DNA from: Veillonella_A intestinalis
Lineage (GTDB): Bacteria > Bacillota > Negativicutes > Veillonellales > Veillonellaceae
Reading direction: 5' to 3'
Length of the DNA stretch: 64,000 nucleotides
NCBI RefSeq assembly: GCF_943192895.1
Contig: NZ_CALPCB010000002.1
Coordinates: forward strand, 186,001 to 250,000
The notes under the pieces are model-generated. The model was not told where the DNA came from. It saw nothing but the letters and a program-made list of their open reading frames with translations, and did not search any database. Positions 34,483 through 42,677 of the stretch are shown in pieces. Position 1 is the stretch's first letter. Each line of letters opens with the position of its first letter. The translations under genes were made by a program, and so were the position numbers.

Positions 34483-34797
34483 TTATTCATTCTGTGCTAA
34501 ATAATCAACAGGTAATTTATGATTTGGTGTTTTAATAGTTGGCACTTTAATTTGGCTACCAGGTTCTAAATTAGCTCTTTCATCCAACTGATTCAGTGAT
34601 TTTACGACATGAACCATTTCACGCACATCGATGTTGCTATTGCTGTGTTCAGTCGCAATACCCCAAACAGTATCGCCAGCTTTAACAGTTACAGTACGAA
34701 CATTTTGTGTATCTAATTCAATAGTCGGTGTATTAATAAAATAACCCATTGTTAATGTTAAAAACATGCTGAAAACGATTAAAAAATCACGTTTCAT
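34483..34797 (-). CDS. LysM-domain single-pass protein, YneA-like SOS cell-division inhibitor candidate
   Basis: 104 aa. One N-terminal membrane segment or signal anchor (about 5-22) is followed by a LysM domain (about 35-90: TVTVKAGDTVWGIATEH ... LEPGSQIKVP). The size, topology and position divergent from lexA are those of YneA of Bacillus, which blocks division during the SOS response. The promoter on the - strand (TTGACC, revcomp of 34936-34941; TATACT, revcomp of 34912-34917) carries a LexA-box-like sequence in its spacer, supporting SOS control. The name yneA is not assigned because overall identity cannot be judged here. Confidence 0.75.
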   Translation of the reverse strand: MKRDFLIVFSMFLTLTMGYFINTPTIELDTQNVRTVTVKAGDTVWGIATEHSNSNIDVREMVHVVKSLNQLDERANLEPGSQIKVPTIKTPNHKLPVDYLAQNE

Positions 34798-34873
34798 ACT
34801 ATCACCTCATTAATAAACTAATCCCAGGCCCCTAACATACATGTATTATTATCTAAAATAAGAGCAATACTTA

Positions 34874-34900
34874 CGAACATTTCAACGGTATGTATGTTCG
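34874..34900. promoter_or_regulatory. CGAACAT/ATGTTCG inverted half-sites in the yneA-like leader
   Basis: CGAACAT (34874-34880) and ATGTTCG (34894-34900) are inverted half-sites of LexA-box type separated by 13 bases. They lie just downstream of the yneA-like promoter. The wide spacing differs from a classic 14-bp box. Confidence 0.4.
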
Positions 34901-34911
34901 TTTATGAAATT

Positions 34912-34941
34912 AGTATACCACACGAATAAATGTTCGGTCAA
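34912..34941 (-). promoter_or_regulatory. Promoter of the yneA-like gene
   Basis: On the - strand, TTGACC (34941-34936) and TATACT (34917-34912) at 18-bp spacing, with the LexA-like box in the spacer. Confidence 0.65.
34923..34936. promoter_or_regulatory. LexA (Cheo-box-type) operator
   Basis: CGAAT-AAAT-GTTCG differs by one base from the Gram-positive LexA box CGAAC-N4-GTTCG. It sits between the -35 and -10 of the yneA-like promoter and 25 bases upstream of the lexA -35. Confidence 0.7.
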
Positions 34942-34960
34942 TACTTAATCGAACAATTAT

Positions 34961-34990
34961 TTGACAAAACTTTACCTTACGTTCTATAAT
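34961..34990 (+). promoter_or_regulatory. lexA promoter
   Basis: Consensus TTGACA (34961-34966) and TATAAT (34985-34990) at 18-bp spacing. A CGAAC half-site (34950-34954) lies just upstream of the -35. Confidence 0.85.
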
Positions 34991-35048
34991 AATGATGAGA
35001 TTATTTATATATTTGCAACTTTTTACTACAGAATGAGAGGTTTTAACA

Positions 35049-35732
35049 GTGAGACGTCCAGCTACCGATATTAACTCCAAACAACAAAAGATTCTAGATT
35101 TTATTACTGAATCCCTACAGACAGAATATCGTTGCCCTAGTGTACGTGAAATTTGCAATCATATGGGCCTAAGCTCCACCTCTACTGTTCAAAGCCACTT
35201 AAATACATTAGAACGTTTTGGCTATATTAAACGGGATGTAAATAAAAACCGTTCTATTACGGTCGTTGGTATGAAGCCAAAAGTTATTCCTGAAGTTAAC
35301 ACATCTACAGATGGTCAAGTTACCTCTTCTGATGCCTTTGATTTTATGGATATGAAATTGAAAAATGTACCACTGATTGGGACTGTCCAAGCCGGTTTAC
35401 CCGTAACAGCTTATCAAAATCAAGAAGCTCAAATTCCATTACCTATGACACTCATTGGTAACTCTGAATGTTTCTTACTTCGTGTTCGTGGTGAGTCTAT
35501 GCGTGATATTGGTATATACGAAGGGGATTTATTAATTGTTCGCAATCAATCGACTGCTAATAATGGTGATATTGTAGTTGCTCGCATTGATGATGAAGCT
35601 ACTGTTAAACGGTTCTATCGCGAAAGTAATCGTATTCGTTTACAACCAGAAAATAGCGATTTTGAGCCAATTTATACTGATAATTGTGTTATTGAAGGTA
35701 AGGTAATCGGACTTATTCGCGATCATATTTAG
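35049..35732 (+). CDS. lexA: LexA repressor
   Basis: 227 aa SOS repressor and self-cleaving S24 peptidase. The N-terminal winged helix (about 1-68) contains CPSVREICNHMGLSSTSTVQSHLNTLE. The autocleavage bond is A115-G116 in VQAGLP; the catalytic dyad is S150 (GESM) and K187 (TVKRF). The start is GTG with GAGAGG eight bases upstream. A roughly 35-residue linker between HTH and cleavage site makes it slightly longer than Bacillus LexA. It is divergent from the yneA-like gene. Confidence 0.95.
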   Translation: MRRPATDINSKQQKILDFITESLQTEYRCPSVREICNHMGLSSTSTVQSHLNTLERFGYIKRDVNKNRSITVVGMKPKVIPEVNTSTDGQVTSSDAFDFMDMKLKNVPLIGTVQAGLPVTAYQNQEAQIPLPMTLIGNSECFLLRVRGESMRDIGIYEGDLLIVRNQSTANNGDIVVARIDDEATVKRFYRESNRIRLQPENSDFEPIYTDNCVIEGKVIGLIRDHI

Positions 35733-35815
35733 CCATATAGTTACAAAATATGACTAACTTATCCAGTAAATGTTAACTATTTTTGCTTAAATAAAACTAT
35801 ATAACAAGAAACATA

Positions 35816-35872
35816 AAAACGAACACCTGTTTGGCTGCCCTATTTTCAAGCAACTAAACAGGTGTTCGTTTT
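35816..35872. terminator. Bidirectional terminator between lexA and dapA
   Basis: Perfect 17-bp arms (35816-35832 and 35856-35872) with T runs on both strands. This is the convergence point of the + and - halves of the window. Confidence 0.88.
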
Positions 35873-35934
35873 ATACTTAGTATATTTACTATATTTACTA
35901 TACTTACTATATTTACTGTATTTACTATACTTAC
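35872..35934. repeat. 9-bp tandem repeat overlapping the dapA stop codon
   Basis: Seven head-to-tail copies of a 9-base unit close to TATATTTAC (variants TATACTTAC, TGTATTTAC and TATACTTAG). The last unit overlaps the dapA stop at 35931-35933. Copy number may vary between strains. It is too short and uniform to be a CRISPR array. Confidence 0.85.
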
Positions 35935-36812
35935 TTCATATATGGTTTAATAGCGGCGTCCACTACAGCAACTTCTTCAGCTGATGGTTCACACATTGGT
36001 AAATGATATGGACCTGCTGGCAAGCCCATTTGACGGACTGCATATTTAACAGGAATTGGGTTAGTTGTAACAAACATAGCACTAAATACAGGATATAATT
36101 CCCGATGTATAGCTTTAGCTTTTGCTACATCGCCAGCTTCATAAGCTTGAATCATTTCATTCATTTCATTACCAACCACATGACCCGCTACTGAAATGAC
36201 ACCACAGCCCCCTACAGCTAACATAGGTAAGGTCAAACCATCATCACCACTATAAATCATAAAATCATCTGGTAGTAAATGATAAATTTCTGAAGCTACA
36301 TTAATATCACCACTTGCTTCTTTTACAGCAGCTATATTTTCACAAGTAGCACGAAGTTTTGCTAAGGTAGCTGGCAAAATTTTACCACCTGTACGCCCTG
36401 GTACATTATAAACTATAACTGGTAAATCAGTCGCTTCAGCCATAGCTTTGAAGTGTAAAAATACCCCTTGTTGATTTGGTTTATTATAATAAGGTACGAC
36501 TCCCATTACTGCATGAACACCAGTTTTACTAGCTTCCTTTGTAAAAGCAACTGTTTTAGCAGTATCATTAGACCCTGTATTGGCCACGATTGCACCAATA
36601 TGACCACATTCTTGCGCAATAGTCTTAAAGAGCTTTAACTTATCCTCATTGCTGATAGTTGGGCTTTCCCCAGTAGTACCACATACAATAAGGCCATCAG
36701 AGCCATTTGCTAATAAATGCTTAGCAAGTACTACAGCGCCCTCAAAATCTACTGAACCATCTGCGTGGAATGGTGTAATCATAGCAGTTAAAACACGACC
36801 TAAGGTTTTCAT
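35931..36812 (-). CDS. dapA: 4-hydroxy-tetrahydrodipicolinate synthase
   Basis: 293 aa TIM-barrel aldolase condensing pyruvate with aspartate semialdehyde. The Schiff-base lysine is K164 (AAVKEASGD), with Y135 (VYNVPGRTG) and GTTGES at 45-50. The upstream in-frame ATG at 36836 lacks a ribosome binding site, whereas GAGGAGG is five bases before the ATG at 36812, so that start is chosen. It is third in the L-box-controlled operon dapB-asd-dapA. Confidence 0.95.
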   Translation of the reverse strand: MKTLGRVLTAMITPFHADGSVDFEGAVVLAKHLLANGSDGLIVCGTTGESPTISNEDKLKLFKTIAQECGHIGAIVANTGSNDTAKTVAFTKEASKTGVHAVMGVVPYYNKPNQQGVFLHFKAMAEATDLPVIVYNVPGRTGGKILPATLAKLRATCENIAAVKEASGDINVASEIYHLLPDDFMIYSGDDGLTLPMLAVGGCGVISVAGHVVGNEMNEMIQAYEAGDVAKAKAIHRELYPVFSAMFVTTNPIPVKYAVRQMGLPAGPYHLPMCEPSAEEVAVVDAAIKPYMK

Positions 36813-36836
36813 AAGAACCTCCTCTAATAATTTCAT

Positions 36837-37868
36837 TTAAAAAGATTGGTTTTCTACAAGGTATTCCGCAATTTGTAATGCATTAAGTGCTGCACCCTTA
36901 CGAATTTGATCCCCTACAATCCAGAAATTCATACCTTTGTCATTATATAAATCTTTGCGAATACGGCCTATTTCACAATCATCTTTGCCAGACGTATATA
37001 ATGGCATTGGATACTCTTGTTCTTGTGGATTATCTTTTACAATCAAGCCTGGGAAGTTATCACAAGCAGCTTTAAAATCAGCTACACTAACAGGTGCTTC
37101 TGTTTCTACTAGCACAGATTCAGAATGCGAACGATATACTGGAATACGAATCGTTGTTGGTACTACTTGAATTGTATCATCATGCAAAATCTTTTGCGTT
37201 TCTAGTACCATTTTCATTTCTTCTTTAGTGTAGTCATTATCCATAAATACATCAATTTGTGGAATTACATTAAAAGCAATAGGATAATGTTTTGGTAATG
37301 AACCACTTGGTAAAATATTAGCTACCATTTCTTCGCCAGCCATATGTGATTTTACTTGATTATCTAATTCATCAATACCCTCTTTACCGGCACCGGAAAC
37401 AGCTTGATAGGTGCTGACTACAATTCGCTTAATTGGTGATAAATCATGAAGCGGTTTCAAACCTAATGCCATAATAATTGTAGAACAATTTGGATTAGCA
37501 ATAATACCTTTATGTGTATCAATATCTTCTGGATTCACTTCTGGCACTACTAATGGAACTTCTGGATCCATGCGGAATGTACTGGAATTATCAATAACAA
37601 TAGCCCCTCGTTTAACCGCTTCTGGTGCTAAAGTCTTCGAGATAGAACCACCAGCAAACAAAGCAATATCAATGCCTTCAAAAGATTCAGGTGTTGCTTC
37701 CTCAACGATATATGACTTACCACATACAGTTAATTCAGTACCAGCTGAACGAGCGGATGCCAATAATTTTAAGTCTGCAAATGGAAAATTACGTTCTTCA
37801 AATAGGTTAATAAACTCTTGACCTACAGCGCCTGTAGCGCCTAAAATTGCAACATTTGGTTTTCTCAT
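36837..37868 (-). CDS. asd: Aspartate-semialdehyde dehydrogenase
   Basis: 343 aa enzyme reducing aspartyl phosphate to aspartate semialdehyde, the branch point to lysine/DAP and threonine. NADP-binding GATGAVGQ is at 10-17 and the nucleophile is C128 in NPNCST; the QAVSGAG and HSESV blocks follow. The frame is open to a GTG at 37883, but GGGAGAG is correctly spaced for the ATG at 37868. It is the middle gene of dapB-asd-dapA. Confidence 0.95.
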   Translation of the reverse strand: MRKPNVAILGATGAVGQEFINLFEERNFPFADLKLLASARSAGTELTVCGKSYIVEEATPESFEGIDIALFAGGSISKTLAPEAVKRGAIVIDNSSTFRMDPEVPLVVPEVNPEDIDTHKGIIANPNCSTIIMALGLKPLHDLSPIKRIVVSTYQAVSGAGKEGIDELDNQVKSHMAGEEMVANILPSGSLPKHYPIAFNVIPQIDVFMDNDYTKEEMKMVLETQKILHDDTIQVVPTTIRIPVYRSHSESVLVETEAPVSVADFKAACDNFPGLIVKDNPQEQEYPMPLYTSGKDDCEIGRIRKDLYNDKGMNFWIVGDQIRKGAALNALQIAEYLVENQSF

Positions 37869-37889
37869 GTGTATCTCTCCCACTAAAAA

Positions 37890-38687
37890 TTATAAATAAT
37901 GTTCTAAGCCATATGTAAGACCTGGTTTATCCATAATCTTTTTACAAGCTAAGATAACGCCAGGCATAAAGGATAAGCGACTAAGTGAGTCATGGCGAAT
38001 GGTTAAGGTTTCATCATAACCCCCAAATAAAACCTCTTGATGAGCCACATAACCTGGTAAACGAACACTGTGAATCGTTACTTCATCTACTTTAGCGCCT
38101 CGTGCACCAGGTAGACTTTCTTTAGTTAAGTCTTCTGCCCCTTGAGCACCAGCGGCCTGTTTGGCTTCATTAATTAATTTAGCTGTTAATACAGCCGTAC
38201 CGGAGGGTGCATCATATTTGTGATTATGATGTAATTCAATGATTTCTACATTAGGAAAATAAGGCGCTAAATTGGCAGCTGTTTTCATCATCATAACAGC
38301 ACCTAGTGAAAAATTAGGAGCCACTAAACAATTGGCCTTATTAGCTTTACCAATAGCAGCTAATTCATCACGTTGCTCTGCCGTAAGACCAGTAGTACCA
38401 ATTACAATATGAACACCTGCTGCTAACACAGTTTTGGCATTTTCAAAAATAATAGCAGGATTTGTAAAATCTACTACTACATCTGTTTTTTTATCAGCCA
38501 AGGCAGATGTAAGATCCTTATATAATGGAAGTCCCAATTCTTCTAAGCCAGCAGCCTTGCCAGCATCTTCTCCAGCTTGCTTTGGATCAATACCACCAAT
38601 AAAGGTAAGCTCTGGATCATTATGAACAGCCTTTACTACTTCACGCCCCATTTTACCGGTGGCGCCACATACCATTACCGTAATCAT
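37890..38687 (-). CDS. dapB: 4-hydroxy-tetrahydrodipicolinate reductase
   Basis: 265 aa reductase of the lysine/DAP pathway. The N-terminal VCGATGKMGREV binds NAD(P)H, VDFTNP and GTTGLT follow, and ELHHNHKYDAPSGTA carries the catalytic His/Lys region. AGGAGG is one base from the ATG at 38693 but seven from the ATG at 38687, which is chosen. It is the first gene behind the lysine riboswitch. Confidence 0.95.
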   Translation of the reverse strand: MITVMVCGATGKMGREVVKAVHNDPELTFIGGIDPKQAGEDAGKAAGLEELGLPLYKDLTSALADKKTDVVVDFTNPAIIFENAKTVLAAGVHIVIGTTGLTAEQRDELAAIGKANKANCLVAPNFSLGAVMMMKTAANLAPYFPNVEIIELHHNHKYDAPSGTAVLTAKLINEAKQAAGAQGAEDLTKESLPGARGAKVDEVTIHSVRLPGYVAHQEVLFGGYDETLTIRHDSLSRLSFMPGVILACKKIMDKPGLTYGLEHYL

Positions 38688-38699
38688 ATGCATTCCTCC

Positions 38700-38741
38700 T
38701 AAAAAAAAGACCAGCGCATAGCTGCCACTGATCTTGGTATG
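38700..38741 (-). terminator. Riboswitch-controlled terminator upstream of dapB
   Basis: On the - strand a stem of AAGATCAG with CTGGTCTT, continued by inner pairs, ends in a run of eight T. It is placed directly between the L-box aptamer and the dapB ribosome binding site, so lysine binding should stop transcription here. Confidence 0.9.
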
Positions 38742-38964
38742 ATTACCTGAACGAGCTATCTTACTTGATTACTAAGTATCAAGACTAGGATAGTCGGAAC
38801 AATGAGCTAGCACTCCATCTAACGATGACAGTCATACACCTATTCGATGCACAACCAGCACTGTTTGTTGGCTCAAACAGGCTTCGGCGAAACTTCCTTT
38901 CTTCATACGTCTACATGTGCCTCACTCAATATGAATACTCTTAACCTTCGCGCCTCTATCTCCA
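38742..38964 (-). promoter_or_regulatory. Lysine riboswitch (L box)
   Basis: Reading the - strand from 38964, the aptamer shows the L-box signatures GATAGAGGCGCGAAG and AAGAGTA, then GGAAGTTTCGCCGAAGC, and closes with CTATCC near 38796-38787. A 6-bp hairpin (38764-38783) lies between aptamer and terminator and may take part in antitermination. It controls dapB-asd-dapA in response to lysine. Confidence 0.93.
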
Positions 38965-39064
38965 TCTATTCAATTAAAAAATGATTACTATTAGTATACA
39001 TTTATTTTTTAATATCGTCAAATTTTATTATGTATACATTATAAATGCTTAATAACAATCTTTC

Positions 39065-40741
39065 TTAGGCCTGTTTATTTTTAAAATGAGCAATCATCTC
39101 TTTAGCTGTTGCTAAGGCTGTATGAGAAAAGTTTTGTCCTGACATCATACGTGCAATTTGCTCAACATGCTCTGTTTCAGATAGTTCAGTTAAGCTTGAT
39201 ACGGTACGCCCTTCTTCTTCATGTTTAGCTAAATGATAGTGATGTTTAGCAATACTCGCTGTTTGCGGTAAGTGTGTAATACAAAATACTTGTGTACTAT
39301 TACTTAATTGTTGAATTTTTGCCGCCACTTGTAATGCTATATCACCACTAATCCCTACATCGATTTCATCAAACACTAGGGTTTTAAAGGTTTTAACATT
39401 AAATACAGATTTAAAAGCTAATGCAATACGAGAAATTTCACCACCAGAAGCTACTTTATGAAGCGGTAATAAGCCTTCACCTGCATTGGCACTAAAAAGT
39501 AATTCTATATGCTTAGCACCTAACGGTGTTAACTCTTCACTAAGTTCTAAGGCAAATTGTAACTCCGCCTTAGGCATCCCTAAATCAGTTAACTGTTCTT
39601 TTAATTGAGCCGCTATAATAGCACTATTAGCTTGACGTATAGTTGTTAAATTAACTAATGCAGCATTAGCTTTCTCTTCTGCCATAGCAACCGCTTTTTC
39701 TAAATCTTCTTTAGCAAAACTCTGTGCCTCTAATTCTTCTAAACGCGTTTGCGCTTGCGTTTCAAATTCTAAAATAGCCTCTATCGTATCGCCATATTTC
39801 CGTTTTAGTCCATAGATTAAAGAATCCCGTTCTTGGCAATAGGCATAGCGCTCTTCGTCATAAGAAATAGTGTCACGATAACGATCAAGACCTTGCGCTG
39901 CTTCTTCTAATTGAAAGTAAGCCGAATTTACCAATTCTGATAATTCTTTTAAACTGTCATCATAGCGAACTAAGTCCTGTACTTCAGCTTTAATACTATT
40001 AACAGCTTCTAAAATAGCATGACGATCACTATAAAAAGCATTATAACAAGCACCCAGTACTTTATCTAAATGCTCAAAACTATCCAGACGTTTCAATTCC
40101 GCAGTTAAGGCTTCATCTTCACCAACTTTTAATTGTGCTTCTTCAATTTCATCAATCTGAAAGCGCAACATATCTAATTCACGAGCTCGTTCAGCAGCCA
40201 TGGCTTCCATACCATCCAACTGCTGTTTAGCTGTTTTATAGACTTTATACGCTGCTACATAGGTTTCAAAAGCAATCTGACCTTCTTGGCTATATTCGTC
40301 TAAATAGCGGTGATGTACCTCTGGATCCAAAAGTAGCTGATTACTATATTGTCCATGAATATCCGCCAAATAAAGTCCTATTTCACGCAATGCTTTTAAG
40401 GGGATTGCTTGGTCATTTGCTAAAATAGTAGATTTACCTTGACGATTAAAGGAGCGTGATAAAATAAGTTGATTCTCTTCAACTAAAATATTTTTACTCC
40501 CTAATAACTCTAATAAAGCCGAATCACCAGTTACGTCAAAAACCCCTTCTATCACAAAAGCGTCTTTACCATGGCGAATAAACTCACTACTAGCTCGTTC
40601 ACCTAGCAATATACTGAAGGCGTCCATTAAAATGGATTTACCAGCCCCAGTTTCACCAGTAAAGATAGTAATTCCATCAGAAAATTGTAAATTCATCTGT
40701 TCTATTAAAGCAAAATTACGAATCCCCATATGTGTAAGCAT
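39065..40741 (-). CDS. recN: DNA repair protein RecN
   Basis: 558 aa SMC-like ATPase acting at DNA double-strand breaks. Walker A is GETGAGKS at 29-36; the central part (about 150-370) is coiled-coil; the C-terminal half has the signature SGGEISRIALAF and Walker B LVFDEIDVGISG. It is the last gene of the nusB-to-recN cluster, 12 bases after argR. RecN is SOS-induced in several bacteria, but no LexA box is seen directly upstream. Confidence 0.95.
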   Translation of the reverse strand: MLTHMGIRNFALIEQMNLQFSDGITIFTGETGAGKSILMDAFSILLGERASSEFIRHGKDAFVIEGVFDVTGDSALLELLGSKNILVEENQLILSRSFNRQGKSTILANDQAIPLKALREIGLYLADIHGQYSNQLLLDPEVHHRYLDEYSQEGQIAFETYVAAYKVYKTAKQQLDGMEAMAAERARELDMLRFQIDEIEEAQLKVGEDEALTAELKRLDSFEHLDKVLGACYNAFYSDRHAILEAVNSIKAEVQDLVRYDDSLKELSELVNSAYFQLEEAAQGLDRYRDTISYDEERYAYCQERDSLIYGLKRKYGDTIEAILEFETQAQTRLEELEAQSFAKEDLEKAVAMAEEKANAALVNLTTIRQANSAIIAAQLKEQLTDLGMPKAELQFALELSEELTPLGAKHIELLFSANAGEGLLPLHKVASGGEISRIALAFKSVFNVKTFKTLVFDEIDVGISGDIALQVAAKIQQLSNSTQVFCITHLPQTASIAKHHYHLAKHEEEGRTVSSLTELSETEHVEQIARMMSGQNFSHTALATAKEMIAHFKNKQA

Positions 40742-40753
40742 AGTTTAATAGCC

Positions 40754-41209
40754 TTAGTCTTTCATTAAATCCGAAATACGTTTTAAAATTGGTTGCACAT
40801 CTTCAACAGAACGAGCAATAAGTAAAATCGTATCGTCCCCTGCCAAAGTTCCAATTAATTCGCCCCATTTAGCATGATCAATAGCAAATGCTACTGATTG
40901 AGCCGAGCCTGGCAATGTATGCAATACCACTTGATTTAAGCTGTAATCTACACGAGTAATAGAGTCTTGGAATAGACGACTAATTCGATTGCCAATAAGC
41001 AAGACATTTTCTTCAGGTGATAAAGCATAGCGATAGTGACCATCACCGGTAGGAATTTTAATAAGCATCAATTCTTTTATATCACGAGATACGGTAGCTT
41101 GTGTTACTTCAATCCCTTCATCTGCTAAAGCAGCCGCTAACTCTTCTTGCGTTTCAATCGAGCGGGATTGTACGATTTCTTTAATCTTGTTATATCTGTA
41201 GCGTTTCAT
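40754..41209 (-). CDS. argR: Arginine repressor ArgR (AhrC)
   Basis: 151 aa transcription regulator of arginine metabolism. An N-terminal winged helix (about 1-70: IETQEELAAALADEGIEVTQATVSRDIKEL) is followed by the hexamerisation and arginine-binding domain with HTLPGSAQSVAFAIDHAKWGELIGTLAGDDTILLIAR. The argR-recN pair is conserved across Firmicutes. Confidence 0.95.
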   Translation of the reverse strand: MKRYRYNKIKEIVQSRSIETQEELAAALADEGIEVTQATVSRDIKELMLIKIPTGDGHYRYALSPEENVLLIGNRISRLFQDSITRVDYSLNQVVLHTLPGSAQSVAFAIDHAKWGELIGTLAGDDTILLIARSVEDVQPILKRISDLMKD

Positions 41210-41212
41210 AGG

Positions 41213-41791
41213 TCACCGTCCTTTAATAATATATAAAATAGGAGGCTTGTTAATTTGATTAACTGGCATCCATGTTGCCACATCATAAGCTTGCTGTGGC
41301 AAGGTTGATAAAAATGTATGTACCGCCTTTGCTTCGGCCTCGCCTATAGCTGTACCTGGGTAGGCTACCACTGTAATGAGCCCCTTTGGTGCTAAACAAG
41401 TAAGCCCTTTAGAAATAGCTTCAATGGTAGTATCCGGTTGTGTCATTAATTCATGAGAACTACCGGGTAAATATCCTAGATTAAAAATAAGTAAGTCAAT
41501 TGGTTGTGTTAACCAATCTGTAGTACCTAATAGAATTTCATGAGAACCTTCGATAAAGTAACAGTCAATATCCTTTCGCTCACATTCTCTTGCTAATCTA
41601 ACAGTAGCAGTTTCAATCGCTTTTTTCTGTTTATCTAAACCATATAAAGAAGTTCCGGACTCACAATGAGTAGCTAAATAAAGTAAATCATGACCATTGC
41701 CTACCGTTGCATCTACAATAGTGCGTGCTTGTCGTAATTGATCAAGCCACAAAGTACGTTGAAATTGTACAGCATGATTAAAATTAATCAT
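41213..41791 (-). CDS. mnmM: tRNA mnm5s2U34 methyltransferase-family protein (MnmM/YtqB)
   Basis: 192 aa class I SAM methyltransferase. The SAM loop is VDATVGNGHDLLYLA near 27-41, with the acidic region and FNLGYLPGSSHELMTQPDTTIEA, the latter diagnostic of the YtqB family (older name rRNA methylase-like). Bacillus YtqB/MnmM methylates nm5s2U34 of tRNA. The last gene before it, nadK, overlaps its start by 4 bases, suggesting coupling. The function is by family. Confidence 0.8.
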   Translation of the reverse strand: MINFNHAVQFQRTLWLDQLRQARTIVDATVGNGHDLLYLATHCESGTSLYGLDKQKKAIETATVRLARECERKDIDCYFIEGSHEILLGTTDWLTQPIDLLIFNLGYLPGSSHELMTQPDTTIEAISKGLTCLAPKGLITVVAYPGTAIGEAEAKAVHTFLSTLPQQAYDVATWMPVNQINKPPILYIIKGR

Positions 41792-42669
41792 AATAATTCA
41801 TCTCGCCGAGCCGATAACTTACGGAATAAGGTAGCAAAGAATTTTTGCTCGTAAAAACGTACATAACGGCTATAAAGAGCACTCGCTTCTATATGTAACG
41901 TATCTTCATTAGTAAATTCATAATCAAAAGTACCATCAATACAAATATGTAATTTTTCTTGACGCTTTGGCATGGTTAAATCAACGCGGGCACTTTCTTT
42001 AAGCACTAATGAGACACTCTGTAGTAGATGTGGTGCTATAGGTGTTACAATAATCGAATGATTATCTGGTGCCATTATAGGACCTCCAGCGGATAGATTG
42101 TACCCCGTTGAACCAGTCGAACAGGCAACAATCAAACCATCAGCGGGATACATTTGCGTATAGCCCTCATTAATTGATAAATTAATGCGAGCCATGCGAC
42201 CTGGTTTTTCATGAGTAATAACGATTTCATTAATGATAGGGGTTAATTTCTTAGCCCCTTCGGCAGTCCGAATTTCAGCAGCTAAATGAATTCGATTTTC
42301 TACTCGATAATCACCCTTAGCAATCTTTGTAATCCTATCTTCCATATCTGCCAATTCTATTTGATTAAGAAATCCCAATTCACCAAGATTAATGCCACAA
42401 ATTGGCACATCATGCATATAAATTTGGCGAGCTAAATGAATGAGCGTACCATCACCACCAAAACTAAAGGCAATATCTAAATGCTTAAAAATTTCAGGTC
42501 TTGGTAATACTTGATCATCGGAAACATTAAGCAATTTTGGCAAATCAAATTCTTTAAGATCTTCAGGAAGCCAAACTTCTATACCACAATTATCGCAAAT
42601 ACGTTTTGCTTCTTGTAGCACAGCTATAATATTCTCTTTGCCCATATTAGGGATAAAACCTACTCGCAT
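41788..42669 (-). CDS. nadK: NAD kinase
   Basis: 293 aa kinase making NADP from NAD. The GGDGT motif is at 71-75 (D73 catalytic); NLGELGFLNQIE, the NEIVITHEKPGRMARI block and ADGLIVACSTGSTGYNLSAGGPI are all present. It lies between tlyA and mnmM in the cluster leading to recN, as in other Negativicutes and Clostridia. Confidence 0.95.
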   Translation of the reverse strand: MRVGFIPNMGKENIIAVLQEAKRICDNCGIEVWLPEDLKEFDLPKLLNVSDDQVLPRPEIFKHLDIAFSFGGDGTLIHLARQIYMHDVPICGINLGELGFLNQIELADMEDRITKIAKGDYRVENRIHLAAEIRTAEGAKKLTPIINEIVITHEKPGRMARINLSINEGYTQMYPADGLIVACSTGSTGYNLSAGGPIMAPDNHSIIVTPIAPHLLQSVSLVLKESARVDLTMPKRQEKLHICIDGTFDYEFTNEDTLHIEASALYSRYVRFYEQKFFATLFRKLSARRDELL

Positions 42670-42677
42670 ATCATCAC

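Noticed and set aside
34910..35158. 82-aa - strand frame across the lexA promoter and start
   Set aside because: It covers the lexA promoter and HTH coding region and has no family resemblance.
35872..35934. Possible CRISPR array
   Set aside because: The 9-base unit is tandem without spacers, so it is a minisatellite. No CRISPR array or cas gene was seen anywhere in the window.
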